From assembly GCA_964539655.1 (NCBI GenBank), contig CAZIJH010000005.1:20686-84685 (forward strand): DNA of 64,000 nt, written 5' to 3'. A program made the translations under genes and the position numbers. The notes under the pieces were generated by a model, which saw only the letters and a list, made by a program, of their open reading frames with translations, searched no databases and was not told the DNA's origin. Source of the DNA: CAZIJH01 sp964539655. GTDB taxonomy: Archaea > Aenigmatarchaeota > Aenigmatarchaeia > CG10238-14 > SCSR01. Every line of letters begins with the position of its first letter. Position 1 is the first letter of the stretch. Positions 15,753-24,325 of the stretch are shown in pieces.

Positions 15753-17390
15753 ATGCCGACAATAACATATGACAAAAAAGATTTGCTGAAATTGATTGGA
15801 AAAAAACTTTCAGACGAGCAGTTGGAAGAAGCTGTCAGTCTTGTCAAGCCGAATGTTGAAAACATCACGGCCGCCGAGATTACAATTGAGCACACTGCAG
15901 ACAGGCCCGACCTGTTCGGAATCGAAGGCATGGCAAGAGCAATCGCCAATTATCTTGGGATTAAAACAGGATTGCAAAAATATTCTTCGTCCGATTCCGG
16001 AATATCTGTCAAGGTCGATTCTGTTCCTGTCAGGCAGCATGTCGCTTGCGCAGTCGTCAGGAATCTGAAGTTGACCGACGAACTGATAAAAAGCCTCATG
16101 AACATCCAGGAAATTCTTCACCAGACGTTCGGCAGGAAAAGGAAGAAGATAGCAATCGGCGTCCACGATCTGGACAAGATCAAGCCGCCAATCAAGTATC
16201 TCGGATTTTCCCGGGAAGCGAAAATGATTCCGCTGGAATTTAATCACGAGATGACGTTGCGCGAAGTCTTGGAAAAAGTTCCGAAAGGGATCGAGTACGG
16301 CCATATAATAGAATCCGCGAAATTCTGGCCGGTGTTCGTTGACGAGGAAGGCATATTCAGCCTGCCTCCGATAATAAATTCCGACAGGACAAAGGTGACC
16401 AAGCAGACGAAGAATCTTTTCATCGAACTTACCGGCACCGATAAGAATTCGGTCATGCAGACGCTGAACATAATCGTCATGAATCTTGCAGACCGCGGAG
16501 CGAAAATAGAGTCCGTCAAACTGAAGTACGGAGCGAAAAGTGAAGTTACTCCCGATCTTAACGAGTCGGTCGTTGAGGTCGAAAAGAAAATGATTAGCAG
16601 AATTATCGGGATAAATTTGAGCGGCAAGGAAATGATTTCGTTTCTGAAAAGAATGGGATACAGCGCTGTCGATGCCGAGACAAAATTAGAGGTAATCGCC
16701 CCCTGCTACAGGGCGGACATACTGCATCCGGTTGACGTTATTGAAGACATAGCTATCGCATACGGCTACAATAATTTTACTCCACAGCTCCCCAATGTTG
16801 CGACTGTCGGCGCAGCGCATCCGCTGGAAAAGCTGTGCGAGAAGATAAGGATGTCTATGGTCGGTTTTGGCTTTCTTGAAATTATGAGACCGGTTCTTAC
16901 GAACATCTCGGATCAGTTCGGTAAGATGAACATTGCAAATGAAAAAATAGTTGAAATAGAAAATCCTGTATCGGAAGATTACAGTTTCATGAGAACGTGT
17001 CTGCTGCCAAGCGTGATGAAGGTTCTCGCAGCCAACAAGCACGTCGAGTATCCGCAGAATATTTTTGAAATAGGAGACGTGGTCAAGATTGACGAAAAGG
17101 AAGAAACTGGAACAAAGACAATCAGAAAAATTTGCGGAGTTTTATGTCATAACAGGGCTGGATTCGCGGAAATAAAATCTGTAGTCGATTCTCTTCTTAA
17201 AAATCTGGAAGTCGGCTATCATTTGGAAAAATTGGATCATCCAAGTTACGTCAAAGGCAGAGCGGCAAATATCTTTGTGAACAAAAAACTCGTCGGCAGC
17301 TTCGGCGAAATAAATCCGAAAGTTTTGGAAAATTGGGAAATGGAAATGCCTGCGGCTTCGTTCGAAATTGATGTAGAGAATGTTTTGTAA
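15753..17390 (+). CDS. pheT: Phenylalanyl-tRNA synthetase beta subunit
   Basis: A 545-residue archaeal-type beta subunit. The N-terminal ITYDKKDLLKLIGKKLSD, the B3/B4 region with EHTADRPDLFG, the B5 domain around CYRADILHPVDVIEDIAIAYG, and the C-terminal FGEINPKVLENWEMEMPAASFEID are all recognisable. It forms the alpha2beta2 enzyme with PheS and helps position tRNA-Phe; the B3/B4 domain edits mischarged tyrosine. It ends at the left edge of a 10-N gap, but the stop TAA (17388-17390) is intact. Confidence 0.96.
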   Translation: MPTITYDKKDLLKLIGKKLSDEQLEEAVSLVKPNVENITAAEITIEHTADRPDLFGIEGMARAIANYLGIKTGLQKYSSSDSGISVKVDSVPVRQHVACAVVRNLKLTDELIKSLMNIQEILHQTFGRKRKKIAIGVHDLDKIKPPIKYLGFSREAKMIPLEFNHEMTLREVLEKVPKGIEYGHIIESAKFWPVFVDEEGIFSLPPIINSDRTKVTKQTKNLFIELTGTDKNSVMQTLNIIVMNLADRGAKIESVKLKYGAKSEVTPDLNESVVEVEKKMISRIIGINLSGKEMISFLKRMGYSAVDAETKLEVIAPCYRADILHPVDVIEDIAIAYGYNNFTPQLPNVATVGAAHPLEKLCEKIRMSMVGFGFLEIMRPVLTNISDQFGKMNIANEKIVEIENPVSEDYSFMRTCLLPSVMKVLAANKHVEYPQNIFEIGDVVKIDEKEETGTKTIRKICGVLCHNRAGFAEIKSVVDSLLKNLEVGYHLEKLDHPSYVKGRAANIFVNKKLVGSFGEINPKVLENWEMEMPAASFEIDVENVL

Positions 17391-17400
17391 NNNNNNNNNN
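17391..17400. other. Scaffold gap of 10 N
   Basis: Fixed-length placeholder. The left flank ends in ttttgtaa and the right flank starts tttgtaattt. The shared tttgtaa suggests that the contigs may actually overlap and that no sequence is missing. No gene is interrupted. Confidence 0.95.
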
Positions 17401-17437
17401 TTTGTAATTTATATTTGTCATTAGCAATCTTTTTTAT

Positions 17438-18349
17438 ATGGAAGGAAAAAATAAAATTGTTGTTACGCAAGACGTAGGAATATTTGAGGATCAAATCGAA
17501 CGTCTGAAATCTTTAGGTCGTGTTAAATTTTATAATGATTTAGCGAATTCTCCGGAAGAATGGTTGGAACGATGCAAAGAAGCGGACATCGTATGTAGCG
17601 GTAAATTTGGCTTAAAAGAAAAAATTTATGATTTGTCTAATGTGTTTATAGCTCTTCCATTTGTTGGAATCGGATGGTTGGATAAAGAAAAATTAAAAAA
17701 GAAAAATATTACAGTTTCTTATTGTCCTGGATGCAATAAGGATGCTGTATCTGAATGGATTATCGGTATGATGTTGAATCTTTTGCGAAAATTTCCAAAC
17801 TTTATCAACGTTAAAATTTTAAAAGAGAAACTACCTGAAACAACTTTAAGTTTGACAAAGAAGAAAATTACAATTTTGGGAAAAGGTAACGTTGGTTCTC
17901 GTGTAGGTAAAATTTGTCAGTCGTTTGATATGGATGTTAAATTCTTTTCGAGAGGGGAAAATATTGTCGAATCTGTAAGGGATTCGGATATTGTTGTTGA
18001 TTGCCTTAGTTCGAACTCCACAACCAAAAATATTTTGGACAAAAGTTTTTTCAATTCTTTGAAAAGAGGTTCTTATTTTATTTCGGTTACAGGTCATGAG
18101 ATCTGGGATGGGAACGCTTTGCTCGAATCTTTAGACAAAAATATTCTTGCTGGCGCAGCTCTTGATATGGGTAGCATTCAAACCGGAGATGTTAATGACA
18201 CTTTATATCAAAAGTTTCTTAAAAATCCCAAAATTTTGGTTACGCCACATATAGCATATAGAACAGATGTTACTTCAAGAGTGGCGAATGATATGATGAT
18301 CGATAATATAGAAGCTTGGTTAAAAGGAAATCCGACAAATATTCTGTAA
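17438..18349 (+). CDS. D-isomer-specific 2-hydroxyacid dehydrogenase-like protein
   Basis: A 303-residue protein with the Rossmann motif LGKGNVGSRVG for NAD(P) binding and a substrate domain of the family. The C-terminal TPHIAYRTD has the conserved histidine. Two other catalytic positions look changed: the usual Arg-Gly of the NxARG segment reads ISVTGHEIWD, and the usual glutamate after ALD reads ALDMGSIQ. The enzyme may therefore act differently from a simple dehydrogenase, or be inactive. The gene is AT-rich and stands alone between the gap and a convergent minD. Confidence 0.75.
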   Translation: MEGKNKIVVTQDVGIFEDQIERLKSLGRVKFYNDLANSPEEWLERCKEADIVCSGKFGLKEKIYDLSNVFIALPFVGIGWLDKEKLKKKNITVSYCPGCNKDAVSEWIIGMMLNLLRKFPNFINVKILKEKLPETTLSLTKKKITILGKGNVGSRVGKICQSFDMDVKFFSRGENIVESVRDSDIVVDCLSSNSTTKNILDKSFFNSLKRGSYFISVTGHEIWDGNALLESLDKNILAGAALDMGSIQTGDVNDTLYQKFLKNPKILVTPHIAYRTDVTSRVANDMMIDNIEAWLKGNPTNIL

Positions 18350-18352
18350 ATT

Positions 18353-19126
18353 TTATTTTCCAATCCAATTCAGCAGATTGTCAAGCAAACCAAATGAGAC
18401 AGGTCTCTTGTAAGTGAATTCCCTTCCGTCTATCGTGTGTGCAAGCCTGTTGAATTCTACTGCAGCGGGCGAATGCATCTCGTAGCTTGTCAATGGCTTT
18501 TTCATGTGGATTGATTGAGGAATCTTCAGGTCGGCCGGTATTTCAGAAATCACCCTGTGTCCGACTGTCTTTTCGATTTCGGTCTTCGTCAGCTCTTCCC
18601 ATTTTCCTCTGACACGGTTCACCACGATGCCGATTATCCTTTTGTTTAAATTTTCAGCGAGCTTCGCTGTCTTCAGCGCATCCGCTACAGAAGGAAGATC
18701 GGGATTTGTAATAAGCAGAATTTCGTCCGCAGCCTGTATTGTTGACACGGCTTCTCTTCCGAGGCCGGCCGCCGAATCCAAAATTATGTAATCCGCCTTG
18801 CCGTAGAGCCCGAGAATTTTCGAAGGAAGTTTCCCTATGTCGACGTTAGCCAGATCTTTGACGCTCATGCTTGCAGGAATTACCTTGAATCCGAGAGGAT
18901 GGGCATAGCACACGTTCTCAATTTTCGTGTCTCCGCGCAGAGCGTCGTGCAATGTTTTATCAGAAAGGTGGCATCCGAGCTGCAATCCAAGGTTGGGAGT
19001 CGTAACGTATCCGTCAACAGCAATGACCTCGTTTCCCAAATTCGCAAGGGACATTGACAGGTTTGAGACAAGAGTCGTCTTTCCGACGCCTCCCTTACCT
19101 CCGATGACGCCGATAATTCGAGTCAT
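18353..19126 (-). CDS. minD: MinD/ParA-type ATPase
   Basis: A 257-residue protein. The deviant Walker A GGKGGVGKTT is at residues 9-18, the DG motif of switch I follows at VDGYVTTPNLG, and the Walker B LDSAAG is present. The C-terminus FGLLDNLLNWIGK forms an amphipathic helix of the type that lets bacterial MinD bind the membrane in its ATP form. Archaea often have several MinD copies with roles in positioning proteins or cell structures, so a division role is not certain. It converges with the dehydrogenase gene with three bases between. Confidence 0.88.
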   Translation of the reverse strand: MTRIIGVIGGKGGVGKTTLVSNLSMSLANLGNEVIAVDGYVTTPNLGLQLGCHLSDKTLHDALRGDTKIENVCYAHPLGFKVIPASMSVKDLANVDIGKLPSKILGLYGKADYIILDSAAGLGREAVSTIQAADEILLITNPDLPSVADALKTAKLAENLNKRIIGIVVNRVRGKWEELTKTEIEKTVGHRVISEIPADLKIPQSIHMKKPLTSYEMHSPAAVEFNRLAHTIDGREFTYKRPVSFGLLDNLLNWIGK

Positions 19127-19179
19127 AGAACAATTATAATTAATTTTCAGAGTTTAAAGATATGTGTCTTGAATAATTG

Positions 19180-19271
19180 TGACCCCGGAGGGATTTGAAC
19201 CCTCGACCGTCACCTTAGAAGGTTCAGCCTTTTTACAGTGTGCTGCTCTGTCCAAGCTGAGCTACGGGGCC
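19180..19271 (-). tRNA. tRNA-Arg (TCT) with an intron in the anticodon stem
   Basis: Read on the minus strand, the acceptor stem is GGCCCCG/CGGGGTC and discriminator A. The D arm is GCTC-AGCTTGGACA-GAGC and the T arm GAGGG-TTCAAAT-CCCTC. The 3' side of the anticodon stem, GGTGA, and the loop CTTCTAA are intact, giving anticodon TCT. The 5' side is interrupted: GCAC and the final C are separated by 17 bases (19223-19239). Removing them gives a 75-base tRNA with four paired bases in the stem (27-43 would be G-A). A TTTAAA-like promoter lies about 25-30 bases upstream. Confidence 0.85.
19223..19239 (-). other. 17-nt non-canonical tRNA intron (between positions 30 and 31)
   Basis: Exon-side CAGC (19242-19245) pairs with intron GCTG (19225-19228), a 4-bp helix. 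It is flanked by two 3-base bulges, AC^A (19239-19241) and AA^C (19222-19224), each cut after the second base. An outer GAG/CTT helix is also possible. This is the archaeal bulge-helix-bulge splice motif, and it predicts exactly the boundaries that the tRNA fold requires. Confidence 0.75.
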
Positions 19272-19395
19272 TTTTGATAAAAAAGATTTAAACTCTATAG
19301 ATAAAAATATCTTAAAAAGGTTGCTTGCAATACTCGATGTCTAATAAAAAGATAGTAATTATACTTTGGCAATCAAATCTTTGTAAGTGCTCTTT

Positions 19396-22236
19396 ATGCT
19401 AGATTTCAAACAGATCGACAAGAAATGGCAGGCGGCCTGGGAAAAGAAAAGGATTTTCGAATCTGACGTCGACAAGAAAAGAAAGAAATTCTTAACGTCG
19501 CTTATTATCCCATACGTGAACGGGAGGCTGCACATAGGGCACACATTTACATTTTGCAGGAATGATTCGTATGCGAGATTCAAGCGCATGCAGGGATTCA
19601 ACGTCCTCATGCCTCAGGGGTTTCATGCGACTGGCGAGCCGATAGTCGGCGCGATTGAAAGGCTGAAAAAAGGCGACAAGAATCAGATAGACACGTTCAG
19701 GCTTTACGGGGTGACCGACAAGGAGCTGGAAGATTTCAAGAAGAACGGCCCTGAGTTTGCCGCAAAGTTCTGGACTCAAAAAATAATGGAAGACATGAAG
19801 AGTATAGGTTTTTCGATTGACTGGAGAAGGATTTTTATTACCGCGATTTATCCGACCTTCAACCGTTTCATCGAATGGCAGTACAACACGCTGCGAAAAA
19901 ATAATTTTGTAACGCAGGGAACTCATCCGGTTATCTGGTGCCCGCATGACCAGTCGCCTACGGGAGACCACGACAGGTTGGTCGGCGAGGGGGAAAGCCC
20001 TATCGAATACACGATTATAAAATACAAGTTGGATTCCGGAGAAATAATTCCGACGGGTACTTTGAGGCCCGAGACGATTTACGGCGTGACGAACATCTGG
20101 ATAAATCCTGATGCGACTTACATGTGGGCGAAGGTCGGCGACGAGACTTGGTTGCTGGGCGAGAAGGCTGTCGAGAAACTGAGAGACCAGCTGAAAAAAG
20201 TCCAGACAATAGGAACTGTCGTGGGTAGCAGTCTCGTTGGAAAGTTTGTCGAGAATCCGGTCACAAAAACAAGGATCCCAATACTTCCGGCTTCTTTTGT
20301 TGATCCGTCCGCGGCAACAGGCGTTGTCATGTCCGTTCCTTCGCATGCGCCTTACGACTGGGTTGGGCTTCACGACATACAGAAAGATCCGACCATACTT
20401 TCGAAATTCGGAACGGATCCGAAAATAATTGAAAACGTCAAGCCCATATCGATAATTTCGGTAGAAGGTTTTGGCGAGAATCCTGCTGTAGAAATTTCCG
20501 TGAAGATGAATATCGTCAGCCAGGCGGAGAAGGAAAAGCTCGAAGAGGCCACCTCTCAAATTTACAAGAAGGAATACCATACCGGAGTCATGAGAAAAAA
20601 TCTCGGCGAATATTCCGGCATGAAAGTTTCCGCAGTGAAGGACAAGTTGATAAAGGATCTGGCGGGCAGAAAGATAACGGACTCAATTTGGGAGATGACG
20701 GCTCCGGTTGTATGCAGATGCACGACAGAGTGCCATGTTAAAATTTTGGAGAACCAGTGGTTCCTGAAATTCTCCGACGAAGCGTGGAAGAATAAGGTGA
20801 AGGAATGCATCTCGCAAATGAAATTCTATCCGGAAGAGTCGAGGATACAGTTTTTGAATACTGTTGATTGGATGAAGGACAAGGCGTGCGCCAGAAAATC
20901 CGGATTGGGGACAAAATTGCCTTGGGACAAGGAATGGATAGTCGAGACCTTGAGCGATTCGACGATATACATGGCGTACTACACGATCTCAAGAATCATA
21001 AACGAGAAGAAAATTCCAGCCGAGAGTCTTACAGACGAAGTTTTCGATTTCATATTTTTGGGGAAGGGCGAGGTGAAGAAAATTTCTAAATCGTCCGAGT
21101 TACCAGAAAAGATTTTGCAATCAATGCGCGAAGAATTCGAATATTTCTATCCGGTTGATTTGAGAAGTTCGGGAAAGGATCTGCTTCAGAACCATTTGAC
21201 ATATTATTTGTTCCATCACGTTGCGATATGGCCGAAGCAGAAATGGCCGAGGGCAATTGGGGTGAACGGATTCGTGCAGGTAGCCGGAGAAAAGATGAGC
21301 AAGAGCAAGGGAAACGTGAGAGCCCTGAAGGATTTGATAAAGGAATTCGGAGCAGACATAGTGAGGATGAACATCGTCTCCTCCAACGAGGGGATGGACG
21401 ATGCCGATTGGAGAGAAGAGAATGTGGGATCTTTCACATCGAGAATAGAATTTATTCGGGAAATCGTTTCCAAATTGCCGAAAGCAAAAAGGTCTTCGCC
21501 ATCGAACGTCGACAGCTATCTGATGAGCAGGCTGCAATCGATTGTGCAAAACACCACTGAAAATTTCGAAGTCATGAAATTCAGGTCGGGGATACAGTCC
21601 GGATTTTACGATGCGTACAACGATCTCAAGTGGTACGTCGACAGGTGCGGGCAATTCGAAAATTGCAACAAAAAGATTCTGGAGAATTTCATTTCGGCAA
21701 TCGTTCGTCTTGTCGCTCCGGTGACTCCGCACATCGCGGAAGAGATCTGGTCCGATCTTGGAAACAAGAAATTCGTGTCGGTTTCCAACTGGCCGAATGC
21801 GAATAAAAGATTCGTGAATGCCGAGAGCGAGCTTGCGGAAAATTTTGTCAGGAACTCGATTGAGGACATAAGGCAGATAGAAAAAATCACAAACATCAGG
21901 CCGAAAGAAATCAGAATTATCATTTCTCCGAAATGGAAGTTCGACGTTTACAATTATGTTTTGTCAAGCAAGACAAAAGATTTCAATTCTCTGGTGAAGG
22001 GATTGAAAAACAAGAACGACCAGTCCGTCAAATATCTGCAGACTATTTCAAAGAAAGCTAACGAGCTCTCAAAGAACTTCCTGGATAAGAAAACTCAGAT
22101 GAAAATTTTGAAAGAATCTTCTGACTTTTTGTCAAAGCAGTTCAATTGCGTTGTATTCGTCGAGGATGCCGAGGATTCGGTGGCCGAGAAAGCGAAGCAG
22201 GCCGATGTTTTCAAGCCGGCGATAGTTGTTTCGTAA
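19396..22236 (+). CDS. leuS: Leucyl-tRNA synthetase
   Basis: A class I synthetase of 946 residues of archaeal/eukaryotic type. HIGH appears as HIGHTFTF in PYVNGRLHIGH, and KMSKS appears as EKMSKSKGNV. The CP1 editing domain (around TLRPETIYGVTN) clears wrongly charged tRNA. The large archaeal C-terminal domain is present. ATG 19396 is chosen over the in-frame GTG at 19387 because the homology block begins at LDFKQIDKKWQ. The gene lies between tRNA-Arg (divergent) and a convergent SpoIIM-like gene. Confidence 0.96.
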   Translation: MLDFKQIDKKWQAAWEKKRIFESDVDKKRKKFLTSLIIPYVNGRLHIGHTFTFCRNDSYARFKRMQGFNVLMPQGFHATGEPIVGAIERLKKGDKNQIDTFRLYGVTDKELEDFKKNGPEFAAKFWTQKIMEDMKSIGFSIDWRRIFITAIYPTFNRFIEWQYNTLRKNNFVTQGTHPVIWCPHDQSPTGDHDRLVGEGESPIEYTIIKYKLDSGEIIPTGTLRPETIYGVTNIWINPDATYMWAKVGDETWLLGEKAVEKLRDQLKKVQTIGTVVGSSLVGKFVENPVTKTRIPILPASFVDPSAATGVVMSVPSHAPYDWVGLHDIQKDPTILSKFGTDPKIIENVKPISIISVEGFGENPAVEISVKMNIVSQAEKEKLEEATSQIYKKEYHTGVMRKNLGEYSGMKVSAVKDKLIKDLAGRKITDSIWEMTAPVVCRCTTECHVKILENQWFLKFSDEAWKNKVKECISQMKFYPEESRIQFLNTVDWMKDKACARKSGLGTKLPWDKEWIVETLSDSTIYMAYYTISRIINEKKIPAESLTDEVFDFIFLGKGEVKKISKSSELPEKILQSMREEFEYFYPVDLRSSGKDLLQNHLTYYLFHHVAIWPKQKWPRAIGVNGFVQVAGEKMSKSKGNVRALKDLIKEFGADIVRMNIVSSNEGMDDADWREENVGSFTSRIEFIREIVSKLPKAKRSSPSNVDSYLMSRLQSIVQNTTENFEVMKFRSGIQSGFYDAYNDLKWYVDRCGQFENCNKKILENFISAIVRLVAPVTPHIAEEIWSDLGNKKFVSVSNWPNANKRFVNAESELAENFVRNSIEDIRQIEKITNIRPKEIRIIISPKWKFDVYNYVLSSKTKDFNSLVKGLKNKNDQSVKYLQTISKKANELSKNFLDKKTQMKILKESSDFLSKQFNCVVFVEDAEDSVAEKAKQADVFKPAIVVS

Positions 22237-22242
22237 ATCAAA

Positions 22243-23046
22243 TCATACTTGCTCTGCGAACGAAATCGAGCTTGTCTCCACGATTGCGGCGCCCACGAGC
22301 ACCATTATCGCGAAGAACAGCAAGAAGAGGCTGTCTTTCATTATGACGCCGAACATCTGCGATTTCCTTTTAGATATCACTGCGGATGCTATCCCGCCGG
22401 CTATTCCTCCAATGAAATACGCGAGTATCTCGAGGCTTCCGTGTGGAATGTAGAGGGAGAATGCCGCAGGCAAGGCGGTTAATCCTCCCATGCTTTTCGC
22501 CGTCAGTCCTATCGCGGTCGCGAGCACCGACGCGTTCCATGATAAAATAAATATTGCTCCAGCGCCGAACAGCAGCGCGAACACGAAGGAGATCATAAGT
22601 ACTCCCACGTTGTTTATCAGGATTTTTTCAAACGTGTCGACGAAAAGTATGTTCGCCCTGATCAGTTTTATCTGGTTGATCTGGTCTTCGAAAATTTTTT
22701 CGACCATGTCTGTCGGAAGGAAGACAAAAATTATCGATAACGTGAGAATTACGCCGGCGAAGAAAGAACTGTAAATTATCAGTGTGTCGTAATGCCTCTG
22801 CAGGAAATTCAGGCCGGCCTTCTTTTTGATTTCCTCCTCTTCCTTCGCTTCCTCGTACGATATGAGATTGACCATGAACGGCGTCATCGTGAAGGTTATC
22901 AGGAACGTCGTGAACAGCCCGATCGAGCTAGGAAAAACAATGAAGGAAACTATCAGCGACAGGAGGGAAACAAATCCGCCAACTACAATCATCCACCACG
23001 GATTTTTTATGGCTTCCCGGATGGTGATTACCCTTTCGAGCACCAT
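22243..23046 (-). CDS. SpoIIM-like (DUF95) membrane protein
   Basis: A 267-residue protein with about six membrane segments. The conserved C-terminal part has a long helix with N and G residues (NNVGVLMISFVFALLFGAG), then PHGSLEILAYFIGGIAGG, the stage II sporulation M / DUF95 pattern found widely in archaea. In bacteria SpoIIM recruits cell-wall hydrolases; archaea lack that wall, so its role here is unknown. It is divergent from the next gene, with 39 bases between, and converges with leuS. Confidence 0.8.
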   Translation of the reverse strand: MVLERVITIREAIKNPWWMIVVGGFVSLLSLIVSFIVFPSSIGLFTTFLITFTMTPFMVNLISYEEAKEEEEIKKKAGLNFLQRHYDTLIIYSSFFAGVILTLSIIFVFLPTDMVEKIFEDQINQIKLIRANILFVDTFEKILINNVGVLMISFVFALLFGAGAIFILSWNASVLATAIGLTAKSMGGLTALPAAFSLYIPHGSLEILAYFIGGIAGGIASAVISKRKSQMFGVIMKDSLFLLFFAIMVLVGAAIVETSSISFAEQV

Positions 23047-23085
23047 AAATAAAATTATAAGTTATGAAATATAAGAGTAGTCATT

Positions 23086-23577
23086 ATGAAAAAGATAAAG
23101 CCTGCATACATCGGGATACTTCTGATATTCCTGATGTTCGGATCGACGTTCGCGTACGCTGTGATCCAGTCCGTAAGCACGCCGTCGCAGCAAAGTAATC
23201 AGAATCCGCTCCCTACCGGGATCATTGATTACGAACTTTCCGATTTTCAGACAACAGAACTTTTAAGGAACGGGTATACGCTGATGAGATACAACTACAA
23301 TATCACGTGCGTCAAATGTGGCCAGGACAGATTGATGATTGAGCAGCTGGCCGAAATCGACAAGTTCAAAAATCAAATTGTTGTCCAGGAACTGGTTTCA
23401 GGAAATCCTGGCGAACTCACAATCACAAGCGTATATGGCCAAGAAACTCTTTCCGATTTTGTTGCTGACGATGTTATTGTATCTCTATGCAAGCTGCTAG
23501 TGAGCCCGCCTGTCGAATGCGCTGTCTTACAATTCCAAAATTCAAGCAATTCTTCGGCGACAAACTCCACCAGCTAA
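23086..23577 (+). CDS. Secreted or membrane-anchored CxxC protein, function unknown
   Basis: A 163-residue protein. Residues 8-26 are a hydrophobic signal anchor, followed by a Ser/Gln/Pro linker and then a compact domain. The domain has CVKC (residues 75-78 or close) after a strand, then a helix and strand, with a further cysteine pair (VSLCKLL and PVECAV). The layout resembles a thioredoxin-like fold, so a thiol role outside the cell is possible. The tail is Asn/Ser-rich with sequons (NSSNSSATNSTS). Not assigned to a family. Confidence 0.6.
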   Translation: MKKIKPAYIGILLIFLMFGSTFAYAVIQSVSTPSQQSNQNPLPTGIIDYELSDFQTTELLRNGYTLMRYNYNITCVKCGQDRLMIEQLAEIDKFKNQIVVQELVSGNPGELTITSVYGQETLSDFVADDVIVSLCKLLVSPPVECAVLQFQNSSNSSATNSTS

Positions 23578-23620
23578 GTTTGGTCGGAAAAGATAATCTT
23601 ATTAGGAACGAATAAATATT

Positions 23621-24319
23621 ATGCAAAACGGCATTGAGCGAGTCACGAGCGGGATTCCCGGCTTGGACAGGCTCATTGAAGGCGGATTCGTGAAAAATTC
23701 CATAAATCTAATTTCCGGACAGACCGGCACGGGAAAGACGATCTTCTGCATGCAGTATCTTTTGGACGGGCTCCGCAAGGGTGAAACCGGGATTTATATC
23801 ACGCTTGAGCAGAAAGCGGACGACATAATTTCGGAAATGGCGAAGTTTGGTCTGGCAAAGGAATTTGAAAAATATATCGCGCAGGGCAAGCTGATTATAG
23901 TTTACCAGATTCCGACCGACATAAAGGATTTAGAGGCGGTCACATTTCAGTACATTAAAAAAGTGAAGGCCGCAAGGTTCGTTTTGGACAGCATCTCGAT
24001 AGCTACCATGGGCTGGAAGATGTCGTCTATGGACACGGGAAAGATCCGTAGCGACATTTTCCATTATATTATGATGTTGAAAAATTCTGATGTGACTACA
24101 TTGCTGACGACGGAGATACCGGAAGACGAAGAAAAGAAACTGAGCAGGTTCGGATTCGAAGAATTTCTGTCGGACGGCGTTGTGATCCTGCATTACCTCG
24201 AATATGCTGCCAGAGGCACGCCAAGAAGTCTGACTATACGCAAGATGAGGATGACGAACCACGGGACAGACATCTATCCGCTTGAGATGACGCCGAAAGG
24301 CATGATGGTAAAAAGCTAG
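23621..24319 (+). CDS. KaiC-type RecA-superfamily ATPase
   Basis: A 232-residue single-domain KaiC-like protein. The N-terminal RVTSGIPGLDRLIEGGF is the family opening. Walker A GQTGTGKT is at residues 33-40, and TLEQKADDII is the usual switch region. The Walker B strand is FVLDSIS. Archaeal single-domain relatives are linked to signalling and protein kinase/phosphatase functions, but the target is unknown here. Start ATG 23621 follows aataaatatt. It converges with the half-length MFS gene. Confidence 0.87.
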   Translation: MQNGIERVTSGIPGLDRLIEGGFVKNSINLISGQTGTGKTIFCMQYLLDGLRKGETGIYITLEQKADDIISEMAKFGLAKEFEKYIAQGKLIIVYQIPTDIKDLEAVTFQYIKKVKAARFVLDSISIATMGWKMSSMDTGKIRSDIFHYIMMLKNSDVTTLLTTEIPEDEEKKLSRFGFEEFLSDGVVILHYLEYAARGTPRSLTIRKMRMTNHGTDIYPLEMTPKGMMVKS

Positions 24320-24325
24320 TTTTTT

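Noticed and set aside
14537..15949. 470-codon open frame on the minus strand across pheS
   Set aside because: It mirrors the strongly recognised pheS coding strand and has no family features. Long antisense frames are common here because TAA/TAG are rare in the reverse of GAG/GTC/TTC-rich codons.
19180..19271. Reading this tRNA as tRNA-Tyr(GTA), or as a pseudogene
   Set aside because: A GTA-containing loop can be drawn, but its stem does not pair and archaeal tRNA-Tyr starts with C1:G72, not G1:C72. The TCT reading with a bulge-helix-bulge intron satisfies all arms.
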